Below, piece by piece: positions 15,941-26,598 of a stretch of DNA of 64,000 nucleotides. Every line of letters starts with the position of its first letter. Positions within the stretch are counted from its first letter, which is position 1. Under the pieces are notes generated by a model. It did no database searches. It worked only from the letters and a program-made list of their open reading frames with translations, and was not told where the DNA came from. The stretch is taken from the NCBI RefSeq assembly GCF_017948485.1, contig NZ_JAFFSX010000028.1:1-64000 (forward strand), written 5' to 3'. Both the position numbers and the translations under genes were made by a program. This DNA is from Streptomyces sp. GESEQ-35. GTDB taxonomy: Bacteria > Actinomycetota > Actinomycetes > Streptomycetales > Streptomycetaceae.

Positions 15941-16405
15941 ATGGCCACCGTATCCCCGCCCTGGGCCTACACCCTCCACCTCCCGCACGATCCACACGCA
16001 CCGGGCATCGCCCGAGCCACCCTCCGTACCGTCCTCGCCGCCCACGGGCTCACCCACGCCATCCCCACCGCCGAACTCATGGCCTCCGAACTCCTCACCA
16101 ACGCCCACCTCCACACGGCCGGCCCATACGCCCTCCGCCTCCGTCCGATGGAATCCGGCCGTCTTCGAGTCGCCGTATGGGACACGGACCCGAGGGTCCC
16201 TCCAGGGTTCCGTGCCGACGGCGTCCCGCTCGCCGAACCCCCGCTCGACGCCGAAGACGGTCGCGGCCTGCATCTCGTACGGGCCAGTGCCGACTCGGTC
16301 GGTGTCTCCGTGCTGCGGGAGCTGGGGGCCTCGAAGGGTGGGAAGCTGCTGTGGGCCGAGTGTCCGGTGGCCCCGCTTCCGCCAAGCATCAGTTGTCCGA
16401 GGTAG
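15941..16405 (+). CDS. ATP-binding protein, anti-sigma-factor-like (HATPase_c)
   Basis: A 154-residue GHKL ATPase of the RsbW/SpoIIAB type. The N-box is ELLTNAHLHT (about residues 46-55), G1 is VWDTDP, G2 is GRGLHLV. Such single-domain proteins are abundant in Streptomyces and act as anti-sigma or anti-anti-sigma kinases, or as accessory partners of XRE/DUF397 sets; the target here is unknown. ATG start about 8 bp after a GGAG. It is divergent from the XRE regulator and probably shares its regulation. Confidence 0.83.
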   Translation: MATVSPPWAYTLHLPHDPHAPGIARATLRTVLAAHGLTHAIPTAELMASELLTNAHLHTAGPYALRLRPMESGRLRVAVWDTDPRVPPGFRADGVPLAEPPLDAEDGRGLHLVRASADSVGVSVLRELGASKGGKLLWAECPVAPLPPSISCPR

Positions 16406-16486
16406 TGACCCTCGCCCCAGCGATCCGTACGCTCCCCGGTGGTACTCGTCAGAAGCCGATCGGTTCGCTGAGAGTGGAGGCCCGCC

Positions 16487-17464
16487 GTGCACCGTGGCCA
16501 TGCCCGCCCGTTGATCTGGACAGTCCTGGTCGCCCTGGTCATGGCGGTCCTGCCCGGAACCGCGGCCGCGGACCGATCGGGCGGGGGCGGTGGTGCCCGG
16601 GTCGTGGCGGAGGAGAAGGTGGGGCCTCGCCTGGTCGACCTGACCGTCGCGTCGCCCGCTCTGGGCCGCACCGCCAAGGTGCGGCTGCTGACCCCGGACG
16701 GCTGGGACGAGCGGCGGAAGGGGCAGCGATGGCCCGTGCTGTTCCTGCTCCACGGCTGCTGCGACACGTATGACAGTTGGACCCGGGAGACTGACGTCGC
16801 CGCGCTGCCGCAGCTCCGCAACACACTGGTCGTCATGCCCGAGGGCGGACCGGCCGGGTGGTACAGCGACTGGTGGAATCACGGCAGCGGCGGTTCGCCG
16901 GCCTGGGAGACCTTCCACCTGCGCGAGCTGCGCCCGCTGCTGGAGCACGGCTACGGCGCCGGCCACCGCCGGGTGATCGCCGGGCTGTCCATGGGCGGCC
17001 TCGGCTCCCTGCTCTACGCCGCACACCACCCAGGCATGTTCCGGGCCGTGGCGAGCTACAGCGGCGTGGTGCATCCCCTGTACGCCGACTTCCCGAACGG
17101 CCTGATGGACCTGTTGGAGGAGTTCGGCGAGGACCCGCTCGCGCTGTGGGGCGACCCGGTGGCCCAGCGCGACATCTGGGAGGCGCACGACCCGTACTAC
17201 CTCGCGAAACGGCTGCGTTCGAGCCCCGTCTTCCTGTCGAGCGGCGACGGCACGGCCGGCCCGTTCGACCCGCCCGGCACCCAGGACGACCTGGAGGCAC
17301 AGCTGAACGAGATGAACCACGCCCTCGCCGGCCGGCTCAAGGCCGCCGGAGTGCGGCTCACCACCGACTTCTACGGACCCGGCACCCACGACTGGCCCTA
17401 CTGGGAGCGTGAACTGCATCGCTCCCTGCCGCTGTTGCTGCACGCCCTGAAGTCCGGCCGCTGA
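16487..17464 (+). CDS. Secreted esterase (antigen 85 / esterase D-like)
   Basis: A 325-residue alpha/beta hydrolase with a signal peptide (RGHARPLIWTVLVALVMAVLPGTAAA). The oxyanion region is FLLHGCCD, the nucleophile elbow is GLSMGG (about residue 166), and the catalytic His is probable in GPGTHDWPYWE near the C-terminus. This matches the putative-esterase family PF00756, which includes mycolyltransferases and trehalose or polyester esterases; Streptomyces lacks mycolates, so an extracellular esterase is inferred. GTG start. Downstream is a 140-bp spacer with a GTGTGATCACAC palindrome. Confidence 0.83.
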   Translation: MHRGHARPLIWTVLVALVMAVLPGTAAADRSGGGGGARVVAEEKVGPRLVDLTVASPALGRTAKVRLLTPDGWDERRKGQRWPVLFLLHGCCDTYDSWTRETDVAALPQLRNTLVVMPEGGPAGWYSDWWNHGSGGSPAWETFHLRELRPLLEHGYGAGHRRVIAGLSMGGLGSLLYAAHHPGMFRAVASYSGVVHPLYADFPNGLMDLLEEFGEDPLALWGDPVAQRDIWEAHDPYYLAKRLRSSPVFLSSGDGTAGPFDPPGTQDDLEAQLNEMNHALAGRLKAAGVRLTTDFYGPGTHDWPYWERELHRSLPLLLHALKSGR

Positions 17465-17528
17465 CTGAGCGTCAAGGGCGGCCCGACCGACCACGAGAGA
17501 ATCGGCTGCTCCGGCCGGCTCTCCTTTC

Positions 17529-17540
17529 GTGTGATCACAC
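17529..17540. promoter_or_regulatory. Perfect 12-bp palindrome GTGTGATCACAC
   Basis: The symmetric sequence lies between the esterase gene and the cell-wall enzyme gene, 65 bp upstream of the latter start. It resembles a Crp/Fnr- or GntR-type half-site pair, but no regulator can be assigned. Confidence 0.35.
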
Positions 17541-17604
17541 CGCCCCTCGGGGCAGTCTCTAGACTGACGTGGGCGCAATCCCGGGCGGCGAGGGGCGGTT
17601 GACG

Positions 17605-18612
17605 GTGCGTAAGGCGTGGATCGTGGCGGGTGCTGCCCTCGCGGCGGGGCTCAGCTTCGTGATGCTGCTCGTCGTCGGCGTGTACATCGTCGCCGGGAAC
17701 CTCGCCAACGGGGTGGGCGGAGCCTCCAAGTCGCTGGCCAAGGGGGCCGTGCCCGCCGCCTACCAGACCCTCGTGCAGAAGTGGGGCACCATGTGCTCCG
17801 CGATCAATCCCGCGCTGCTCGCCGCCCAGCTGTACCAGGAGAGCGGGTTCAATCCGAATGCGCAGAGCCCGGCCGCGGCGCAGGGGATAGCGCAGTTCAT
17901 TCCGGGGACCTGGGCCACGCACGGTGTCGACGGGGACGGGGACGGGGACCGGGATGTGTGGGATCCGAACGACGCGATTCCGTCGGCCGCCTCGTACGAC
18001 TGCAAGCTCGCGTCGTATGTGAAGGACGTGCCGGGGGACGCCACGAAGAACATGCTCGCCGCCTATAACGCGGGGGCGTACGCGGTCATCAAGTACGGAG
18101 GCGTGCCGCCGTACTCGGAGACCCAGAACTACGTGAAGACGATCACGACGCTCGAGGAGAGCTTCGCCGCGCCCGTCTCGCGCGTGGATCCCTCCAAGCA
18201 GGCCGCCGGCGCCATCTACTACGCCCAGAAGAAGCTCGGCACGCCCTATCTGTGGGGTGGGAACGGGACCTCAGACCAGGGCGGGCGGTTCGACTGTTCC
18301 GGGTTGACCAAGGCGGCGTACGAGAGTGTGGGGGTCACCCTGCCGCGTGTCGCCAACGATCAGTACAACGCCGGGGCGCATCCCTCACGGGCGGAGCTGC
18401 TGCCGGGGGATCTGGTGTTCTTCTCGGACGACCTCACCAACTCCCGGGCCATCCGGCACGTGGGGATCTATGTGGGCGGCGGTTACATGATCGATGCGCC
18501 GAGGCCGGGGGCCGTGATCCGGTTCGACCCGATCGACACACCGGACTACTTCGGGGCGACGAGGGTCACCGAGGACGGTGGAAAGGCGCTGGCGCTGACG
18601 GGGCAGGGGTGA
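17605..18612 (+). CDS. Bifunctional lytic transglycosylase / NlpC-P60 peptidase
   Basis: A 335-residue membrane-anchored cell-wall hydrolase. The N-terminal helix (VAGAALAAGLSFVMLLVVGVYIVAG) is followed by a transglycosylase SLT domain with the catalytic Glu in AAQLYQESGFNPNAQS, AAQGIAQF and MLAAYNAGAYAV. A C-terminal NlpC/P60 domain has Cys in GRFDCSGLTKAAY, His in IRHVGIYVGG and the usual third polar residue region. GTG 17605 has GAGGGG upstream. Enzymes of this two-domain type accompany conjugation and type IV systems in Gram-positive bacteria, and in S. coelicolor the homologue stands beside cmdF, so it may open peptidoglycan for that machine. Here accessory genes separate the two. Confidence 0.87.
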   Translation: MRKAWIVAGAALAAGLSFVMLLVVGVYIVAGNLANGVGGASKSLAKGAVPAAYQTLVQKWGTMCSAINPALLAAQLYQESGFNPNAQSPAAAQGIAQFIPGTWATHGVDGDGDGDRDVWDPNDAIPSAASYDCKLASYVKDVPGDATKNMLAAYNAGAYAVIKYGGVPPYSETQNYVKTITTLEESFAAPVSRVDPSKQAAGAIYYAQKKLGTPYLWGGNGTSDQGGRFDCSGLTKAAYESVGVTLPRVANDQYNAGAHPSRAELLPGDLVFFSDDLTNSRAIRHVGIYVGGGYMIDAPRPGAVIRFDPIDTPDYFGATRVTEDGGKALALTGQG

Positions 18613-18625
18613 CCCACGTACGCTC

Positions 18626-19075
<450 letters not shown>

Positions 19076-19085
19076 CGTGACGTGC

Positions 19086-19499
19086 ATGGACATCACCATT
19101 CACGCAAGCGTCCTTCCGCAGGACGACCCGGAGGCGGCCCTGGCCTTCTACCGGGACACGCTCGGCTTCGAGGTCCGCAGCGATGTCGGACAGGGTCTGA
19201 TGCGCTGGATCACGGTCGGGCCCGTCGGACAGCCCGGCACGTCCATCCTGCTGGCGCCGCCGGCCGCCGACCCCGGGATCACCGATGATGAGCGGCGCGT
19301 CATCGCCGAGATGATGGCCAAGGGGACGTACGGGTGGATCCTGCTGGCTACGAACGATCTCGACGGTGCGTTTGAGAAGGTGCAGGGTAGCTCCGCGGCG
19401 GAGGTTGTTCAGGAACCTACCGAGCAGCCGTACGGGGTTCGGGACTGTGCGTTTCGCGATCCCGCGGGGAACATGGTCCGCATCCAGGAACTCAAGTGA
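19086..19499 (+). CDS. VOC family (glyoxalase/bleomycin-resistance fold) protein
   Basis: A 137-residue vicinal-oxygen-chelate protein: HASVLPQDDPEAALAFYRDTLGFEVR at the N-terminus and the C-terminal YGVRDCAFRDPAGNMVRIQE with the usual metal-ligand Glu. Fold members include glyoxalases, dioxygenases and drug-binding resistance proteins; the substrate cannot be told. ATG 19086. It is co-directional with and 10 bp after the AraC regulator. Confidence 0.85.
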   Translation: MDITIHASVLPQDDPEAALAFYRDTLGFEVRSDVGQGLMRWITVGPVGQPGTSILLAPPAADPGITDDERRVIAEMMAKGTYGWILLATNDLDGAFEKVQGSSAAEVVQEPTEQPYGVRDCAFRDPAGNMVRIQELK

Positions 19500-19529
19500 G
19501 TTGAGCTGAGCGCTGTGGTTGTCGGTTGG

Positions 19530-19582
19530 CTGCGGGTCCGTTGTGGCTGGTCGCGCAGTTCCCCGCGCCCCTAAAGGGGCGC
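19530..19582. repeat. Dispersed Streptomyces palindromic repeat, copy 1
   Basis: The unit begins CTGCGGGTCCGTTGTGGCTG, continues GGTCGCGCAGTTCCCC and ends in the hairpin GCGCCCC-TAAA-GGGGCGC (19565-19582). A closely related unit is at 26141-26220 and a variant at 22917-22990. It lies between the VOC gene and the UvrA-like gene and can act as a terminator. Confidence 0.75.
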
Positions 19583-19612
19583 TGTTGTTCCGCCCCTTTA
19601 GATGGAGACACG

Positions 19613-21970
<2,358 letters not shown>

Positions 21971-22175
21971 CCGTCGGCCGACCCCCACGGAACGGACAAG
22001 ACTGTCCAGCATGGCCTGAACCGATCCCTGAACTGAGCGTCAACCACCCCCCTGAGCTGCGGTGATGAGTATCTCTTCGATAACGTCTGAGTGATCATTC
22101 GGTGGAGTGTGGAACGTATTAACAGGAGCCGTGCGTTCCTGGTGACGTAGAGAGACGACGAAGGGGCCGCGCACC

Positions 22176-22883
22176 ATGGCTGGACTCGCAGAATCCGGGT
22201 CGAACCCCGACGTCGAGCTGCTTTACGACATCAATGGCCTGGCCAAGGACGCGCCGCGGTGGTTCGACCGGGGTGTGGAGTTCGTCGGCGAGTTCGGGCT
22301 GCTGATCGCCATGGTGCTGCTGGTGCTCTGGTGCTGGTGGAATGTCCGGCAGCGGGGTGGCGAGGATGCGGTGTCTTCCGTTGCCGCGCTGGTGTGGGCG
22401 CCCCTTGCCGCCGGGATCGCGGTGCTGGTGAATGTGCCCATACGGGGATTTGTCGAGCGGCCCCGGCCCTTTCTCGACCACCAGGGGCTGGATGTCCTGG
22501 TGGGCGGGAAGACCGATTACTCGTTTGTGAGCGATCACGCGACGATCGCCATGGCCATGGGGGTCGGGCTTTTCGTGGCGAACAGGAAATTCGGGGCGGC
22601 GGGGATTGCGCTGGCCCTGATCGAGGGCTTTTGCCGGATCTATATGGGTGTGCACTATCCGACGGATGTCGTGGGTGGGTTCGCGCTCGGTACGGCTGTG
22701 GTGTTGCTGCTGTCTCCGCTGGCGATGGCGCTGCTTACGCCGGTGATGAAGGCGGCTGAGGGGTCCGGCAGGGCGTCGTGGCTTATTCGGGGGCGGGGGA
22801 GAGTCGGGGGGAACGAGGAAGCGGTGATTCCCGGGGCTCGGGCTGAGCCTGCCGGGGCCGAGGAACGGGACCTGGCCGCGTAG
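22176..22883 (+). CDS. PAP2-family phosphatase, integral membrane
   Basis: A 235-residue type 2 phosphatidic-acid phosphatase with about five to six membrane helices. The three catalytic motifs are visible: RGFVERPRP (motif 1), SFVSDHATIA (motif 2, Ser-Asp-His instead of the usual Ser-Gly-His) and CRIYMGVHYPTDVVGG (motif 3 with Arg, His and Asp). Likely substrates are lipid phosphates or undecaprenyl diphosphate at the outer membrane face. ATG start after GGGG. The C-terminal 45 residues are charged and probably cytoplasmic. Confidence 0.87.
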   Translation: MAGLAESGSNPDVELLYDINGLAKDAPRWFDRGVEFVGEFGLLIAMVLLVLWCWWNVRQRGGEDAVSSVAALVWAPLAAGIAVLVNVPIRGFVERPRPFLDHQGLDVLVGGKTDYSFVSDHATIAMAMGVGLFVANRKFGAAGIALALIEGFCRIYMGVHYPTDVVGGFALGTAVVLLLSPLAMALLTPVMKAAEGSGRASWLIRGRGRVGGNEEAVIPGARAEPAGAEERDLAA

Positions 22884-22916
22884 CTGGGCGGCGTTGGGGC
22901 TGGGGCGGGGTGGGTC

Positions 22917-22990
22917 GCGCAGCCCGGCGCTGACGGGGTGCCGCCTGCGCCCACCCGTGCCGCCCCAGGCGGCACGCATGCCCGCAGCTT
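22917..22990. repeat. Dispersed Streptomyces palindromic repeat, variant copy
   Basis: It starts CGCGCAGCCCGGCGC and contains the hairpin GTGCCGCC-CCA-GGCGGCAC (22957-22964 with 22968-22975), ending GCCCGCAGC. It shares the GTCGCGCAG module with copy 1. It lies between the converging PAP2 and oxidase genes and probably terminates both. Confidence 0.6.
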
Positions 22991-22995
22991 GGGGC

Positions 22996-24555
22996 TTACA
23001 GCGCCTGTGGATATGTGAAGAACTTCTCCGGGTCGTACTGCTTCTTCAGTTGCTGGAGGCGTGTTGCCGCATCGCCGTAGTACGCCTTGCGCCAGTCCTT
23101 CAGGGTCGGGTCCGTGTAGTTCTGGTAGGCGGCGCCCGAGGCGTACGGCTGCATCGCGGTGTGGGCCGAGGTCAGCCAGGACTGCGCCGTCGTACCGGAG
23201 GTGCCCGCTCGCCAGGAGGCGACGTACTGGGCCAGCATGCGGGAGCGGCGGTGGACGAAGGCCGTCGCCGTGGGGGAGACGCGGTTGACGGCGCCGCCGA
23301 GGGCCGTGATGTCGATACTGCCGGCGCCGCCCCGGACCGAGGTCAGCTGGGACAGCAGCGTCTGGATGCCCGCGGCGGAGAGCGAACGGTCGAAGAAGTC
23401 CGACTTCCCCGCGTATGTCTCGCGGTTCAGGGCGCCTTCGGGGGAACGGCCGGGGGTGGAGCCCGGGAGATGGCACTGTGCGTCGGACGCGAAGGACGAG
23501 CAGCCTGCGTAGAGGTCCATCGAGGCCTCGTAGGAGCGGCGCTTCAGGGAGACGCTGGTCGCCGGGGACCCTATTCGGTCGGCCAGTCGGTCCACCGCGT
23601 TCTGGAGTTCGCCGTAGGTGCCGAGGGAGAAGGCCGCGACGGAGATGGTCGGTGTGCTGCCGGCCCCGGCCAGGTGGAGGGACGACCAGATCTCGTCGGG
23701 CCGGCTCGGGCCCCACTCCTGCCAGGCCCGCACCACCGCCGCCGCCTTCGACCACGGCCAGCTCATGTACGCCGACACCGCCTGCGGGGCCGGGTGGGTC
23801 TTGAACCGGAGTTCCGTCACGACGCCGAAGTTGCCGTTGCCCGCGCCGCGCAGCGCCCAGAACAGGTCCTTGTTCTCGGCGGCGTTGGCCGTCAGCTGCT
23901 TGCCGTCGGCCGTGATCAGTGTCGCCTGGGTGAGGCTGTCGCAGGTGAGGCCGTAGGCGCGGGAGACCACTCCGTGGCCGCCGCCCAGGGCGAGGCCCGA
24001 GACCCCCACCGTGGGGCACGAGCCCGCCGGGATGGTCACGCCCTTTGCCGCGAGGGCCCGGTAGACGTCGATCAGTTTGGCGCCGGCGCCGACCACGGCC
24101 GTACCGCCGCTCGCCCGGACCCTGCTGAGCTTCGACACGTCGACGATCAGACGGCCGTTACCCGAGGACCAGCCCGCGTAGGAGTGGCCGCCGTTGCGGA
24201 TCGCCACCTGGAGGTTGTGGGCCCGGGCGTAGGAGAGGCTCGTGCGGATGTCGTCCGGGTGCGCCACGTAGGCCACCGCCGCCGGCTTCAGGCTGTCGAA
24301 GCGGGTGTTGTAGAGCTGCTGGGCCGCCTTCCACTGGGCCTCGCCCGGGCGGACCAGGGTGCCGTCCAGTTCCTGCGCCAGGGCGGACCAGTTCGCGGCG
24401 GCGGTCTTGGTGGCGGTGGACATGCCCGTGGTCAGGTCCGCGGTGGCGGAGGTGGTGCTGCGGGCCGCGCCCGATGTTCCCCCGCCGCTGCACGCCGCAG
24501 TCGTCAAGCCCGCGATCGCGGCCGCGCCGCCTCCGATGAACGTACGCCGTTCCAT
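22996..24555 (-). CDS. Secreted FAD-linked oxidase (berberine bridge enzyme-like)
   Basis: A 519-residue flavoprotein exported with a twin-arginine-type leader (MERRTFIGGGAAAIAGLTTA) ending in a possible lipobox TAAC. The FAD_binding_4 domain has RNGGHSYAGWSSGNG, whose His normally binds FAD, and GSCPTVGVSGLALGGGHG, whose Cys is the second attachment site in bicovalent enzymes. The C-terminal BBE domain ends DPTLKDWRKAYYGD and YDPEKFFTYPQ. Substrates of relatives are sugars, alcohols or alkaloid-like amines; none can be assigned. ATG 24555 is set by AGGAGG about 4 bases upstream. Confidence 0.9.
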   Translation of the reverse strand: MERRTFIGGGAAAIAGLTTAACSGGGTSGAARSTTSATADLTTGMSTATKTAAANWSALAQELDGTLVRPGEAQWKAAQQLYNTRFDSLKPAAVAYVAHPDDIRTSLSYARAHNLQVAIRNGGHSYAGWSSGNGRLIVDVSKLSRVRASGGTAVVGAGAKLIDVYRALAAKGVTIPAGSCPTVGVSGLALGGGHGVVSRAYGLTCDSLTQATLITADGKQLTANAAENKDLFWALRGAGNGNFGVVTELRFKTHPAPQAVSAYMSWPWSKAAAVVRAWQEWGPSRPDEIWSSLHLAGAGSTPTISVAAFSLGTYGELQNAVDRLADRIGSPATSVSLKRRSYEASMDLYAGCSSFASDAQCHLPGSTPGRSPEGALNRETYAGKSDFFDRSLSAAGIQTLLSQLTSVRGGAGSIDITALGGAVNRVSPTATAFVHRRSRMLAQYVASWRAGTSGTTAQSWLTSAHTAMQPYASGAAYQNYTDPTLKDWRKAYYGDAATRLQQLKKQYDPEKFFTYPQAL

Positions 24556-24625
24556 GTGCGCCTCCTGTCGGCTTCCGTGGAACGAGACGGGACCGCGGAG
24601 GCACGGGTTCCACCGCCGGCCGCGG

Positions 24626-24651
24626 TGTGACAAGGCTGCGGTCTTGTCACA
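24626..24651. promoter_or_regulatory. 9-8-9 inverted repeat upstream of FAD oxidase
   Basis: TGTGACAAG (24626-24634) and CTTGTCACA (24643-24651) are perfectly complementary around an 8-bp spacer, 71 bp before the oxidase start. Spacing and symmetry suit a dimeric repressor or activator of the oxidase. It could also end transcripts of the small gene at 24697. Confidence 0.5.
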
Positions 24652-24696
24652 GGATGCCCTGGGATACGGGCGGGCTCACGTGCGGGAACGGCGCCA

Positions 24697-24873
24697 CTAC
24701 CCCGGTGCGCTCGCGTGCCCCTTCGCGTCCGTTCTCGCCTGGCTGCGGGCTCTGCGGGCCGGTCCGCGCCAGCCGCAGGTGCAGCGGGCTGTGCAGAACT
24801 TGCCTTGGTCAACCGTTGATGTGCGGTGTTCCGGGAGTGCCTGGCGGGAATCCAGGCCATCGTGCTGCGCCAC
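24697..24873 (-). CDS. Small Cys/Arg-rich protein with CxCGWRGPARRAR motif
   Basis: A 58-residue reading frame from GTG 24873 to TAG 24697. The C-terminal half, FCTARCTCGWRGPARRARSQ followed by ARTDAKGH, carries a C-x3-C-x-C-G-W pattern and an Arg-rich helix that I recognise from small uncharacterised actinobacterial proteins. The Cys pattern suggests metal binding; no function is known. The ribosome site is weak (GGTTGATGC), so the start is uncertain. It is on the same strand as, and 141 bp upstream of, the FAD oxidase. Confidence 0.55.
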   Translation of the reverse strand: MAQHDGLDSRQALPEHRTSTVDQGKFCTARCTCGWRGPARRARSQARTDAKGHASAPG

Positions 24874-24996
24874 GCATCAACCGTACCCAGGGCAGGTAAA
24901 GGGGCCCACTGCTCGGCGTGACGGTGCCACCTACTCGTCGTTAACCGAAACGACAGGGGGCCAGGGACGGACGTAGCGGCTGGGGGTAGGCAGGCG

Positions 24997-25830
24997 ATGG
25001 CGGAGCGGCAACGGCGACAGTGGCGGACAGCGGCGGGCGTCGCGGGACTCATGGTCTGCGCCTGCGCCACGGGGTGTTCCGGCGGAGCCGCCGCCGAGGA
25101 CGCACGTGCGTCCGCCGATCCCGTCGAGACCCTGCACCGGGCGGCCGACCGGCTGGTCGACGCCGGCACCTCCCAGGCCCGTACGTCCATGGAGATGGCC
25201 ACCGGCGGAACCCGCGTCACCATCCGGGGCGAAGGGGTGTACGACTTCTCCCGGCAGCTCGGGCGGCTGGAGGTGCAGCTGCCGCAGGACCCGGCGGGCA
25301 CCCCGGACCATCGCTCGATCACCGAACTCCTCGCCCCCGGCGCGCTGTTCATGAAGAACCGGGGAGCCGGAGTGCCCGCCGACAAATGGGTACGGGTGGA
25401 CACCGCCACGCTGTCGGACGGCAATCTCGTCACCGGCGGGGCCACCGACCCGTACGCCGCCGCCGAACTGCTGCGGGGGACGCGCACGGCGACGTACGCG
25501 GGAGAGACCGAGGTCGCGGGGACCCCGGTACGGCACTACCGGGGGACCGCCGATCTCGCGGACGCGGCGCAGGATGCCTCGGAGGGGAACCAAAAGGCGC
25601 TGGCCGCAGCGGCGAAAGGGTTCGCCACGGCCTCCGTGCCGTTCGACGTCTACCTCGACGACCAGGGGCGCATCCGTAAGATCCGGCACCGGTTCAGCTT
25701 CGTCAACGGACAGCAGAAGAACACCGTCGCGGTAGCCTCGACGACCCTGCTGTACGACTTCGGGACCCCCGTCGACGTAGAGCTGCCGGAAGCCGGTGAC
25801 ATCTATGCCGGTCGGATCGCCGAGGAGTGA
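24997..25830 (+). CDS. Lipoprotein, LppX/LprAFG-like or unknown
   Basis: A 277-residue lipoprotein: the signal GVAGLMVCACATGC ends in a lipobox (CATGC) with Cys at about residue 27. The mature part alternates amphipathic strands (SMEMATGGTRVTIRGEGVYDFS, LGRLEVQLPQ, VRHYRGTADL, FDVYLDDQGRIRKIRHRFSF), resembling the beta-sheet fold of LprG/LppX-type lipid carriers, though I see no unique motif. Inferred to be anchored on the outer face of the membrane. ATG start after GGGGG. The gene stands alone between the small CGW gene and a 61-aa gene. Confidence 0.78.
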   Translation: MAERQRRQWRTAAGVAGLMVCACATGCSGGAAAEDARASADPVETLHRAADRLVDAGTSQARTSMEMATGGTRVTIRGEGVYDFSRQLGRLEVQLPQDPAGTPDHRSITELLAPGALFMKNRGAGVPADKWVRVDTATLSDGNLVTGGATDPYAAAELLRGTRTATYAGETEVAGTPVRHYRGTADLADAAQDASEGNQKALAAAAKGFATASVPFDVYLDDQGRIRKIRHRFSFVNGQQKNTVAVASTTLLYDFGTPVDVELPEAGDIYAGRIAEE

Positions 25831-25950
25831 GCGGCGGCCGAGGGGGAAGGCGCGCGGAAGAGTGACGGACGTCAAGAACTAGCCCGTCCGTGCCATGCGC
25901 GTTGTGTAGGCCGCTCCCTACTCTAGGAAGTCGGTGACGGCAGAGAAGAG

Positions 25951-26136
25951 GTGATGCACGTGGCTCCGGTCGGCGGTACGGCAGTTCAGGACCACGTGGC
26001 CCTCGCCGAGATCGAGCTGTGCGGAGACCTGATCATCGCGGCGTCCGCCGCCCACGAGGATCGGCTCAGCCTTGAGAGCATCGACGAGGTGCTGAAAGTG
26101 GCCGAAACACGCGATCGCTCCGCTGAGGGCCAGTAG
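25951..26136 (+). CDS. Small conserved-looking acidic protein, function unknown
   Basis: A 61-residue product (or 58 from GTG 25960) with the sequence DHVALAEIELCGDLIIAASA and LSLESIDEVLKVAE. It is acidic and probably helical, without membrane segment. GTG 25951 follows a GAGAAGAGG ribosome site at 4 bases. Comparable small genes are common in Streptomyces chromosomes; I cannot assign a family. It ends 4 bp before the repeat at 26141. Confidence 0.65.
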   Translation: MMHVAPVGGTAVQDHVALAEIELCGDLIIAASAAHEDRLSLESIDEVLKVAETRDRSAEGQ

Positions 26137-26140
26137 GTCT

Positions 26141-26220
26141 CTGCGGGTGCGTTGTGGCTGGTCGCGCCCACGCGGCGGAGCCGCATATCGATACAGCCCC
26201 GCGCCCCTTTGGGGCGCGAG
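26141..26220. repeat. Dispersed Streptomyces palindromic repeat, copy 2
   Basis: It opens CTGCGGGTGCGTTGTGGCTG like copy 1 and ends with hairpin CGCGCCCC-TTT-GGGGCGCG (26200-26218). An internal insert GCGGCGGAGCCGC forms its own small stem. It lies between the 61-aa gene and csoR, which converge, and can terminate both. Confidence 0.75.
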
Positions 26221-26225
26221 GAATC

Positions 26226-26582
26226 TCACGTACGTAGCAGGCGGGCGATTGCCTTTGTTGCTTCCTCCACCTTTGCGTCGATCTCCTCGCCGCCCTTGAC
26301 GGCCGCGTCGGCGACGCAGTGGCGCAGGTGCTCCTCCAGGAGCTGGAGGGCGAAGGACTGTAGGGCCTTGGTGGAGGCGGACACCTGCGTGAGTATGTCG
26401 ATGCAGTAGACGTCCTCTTCGACCATGCGCTGAAGGCCACGGATCTGGCCCTCGATCCTGCGCAGGCGTTTGAGGTGTTCGTCCTTCTGTTTGTGGTAGC
26501 CGTGGATGCCGCGGTCGTGGTCCGTCACCACGGCCGGGGTGGCCTCGGAGTGCGCTCCTGCGCCGGCCTCGGTGGTCGTCAT
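26226..26582 (-). CDS. csoR: CsoR-family copper-sensing repressor
   Basis: A 118-residue all-helical metal sensor. RRIEGQIRGLQRMVEEDVYCIDIL contains the first Cys ligand, and LLEEHLRHCV supplies the His and second Cys, the Cys-His-Cys set of Cu(I)-binding CsoR. ATG 26582 is preferred over 26600 because it leaves the operator at 26599-26619 outside the coding region. Copper binding would release the DNA and derepress its targets. No copper ATPase or chaperone gene lies beside it, so it probably acts on itself and on distant genes. Confidence 0.87.
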   Translation of the reverse strand: MTTTEAGAGAHSEATPAVVTDHDRGIHGYHKQKDEHLKRLRRIEGQIRGLQRMVEEDVYCIDILTQVSASTKALQSFALQLLEEHLRHCVADAAVKGGEEIDAKVEEATKAIARLLRT

Positions 26583-26598
26583 CGCGTCCTCCAGACAC

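Noticed and set aside
24627..24899. A 90-codon plus-strand frame in the spacer before the lipoprotein gene
   Set aside because: Its product is a Cys/Arg/Gly-rich shadow; the minus strand here has the recognisable CGW-motif protein instead.
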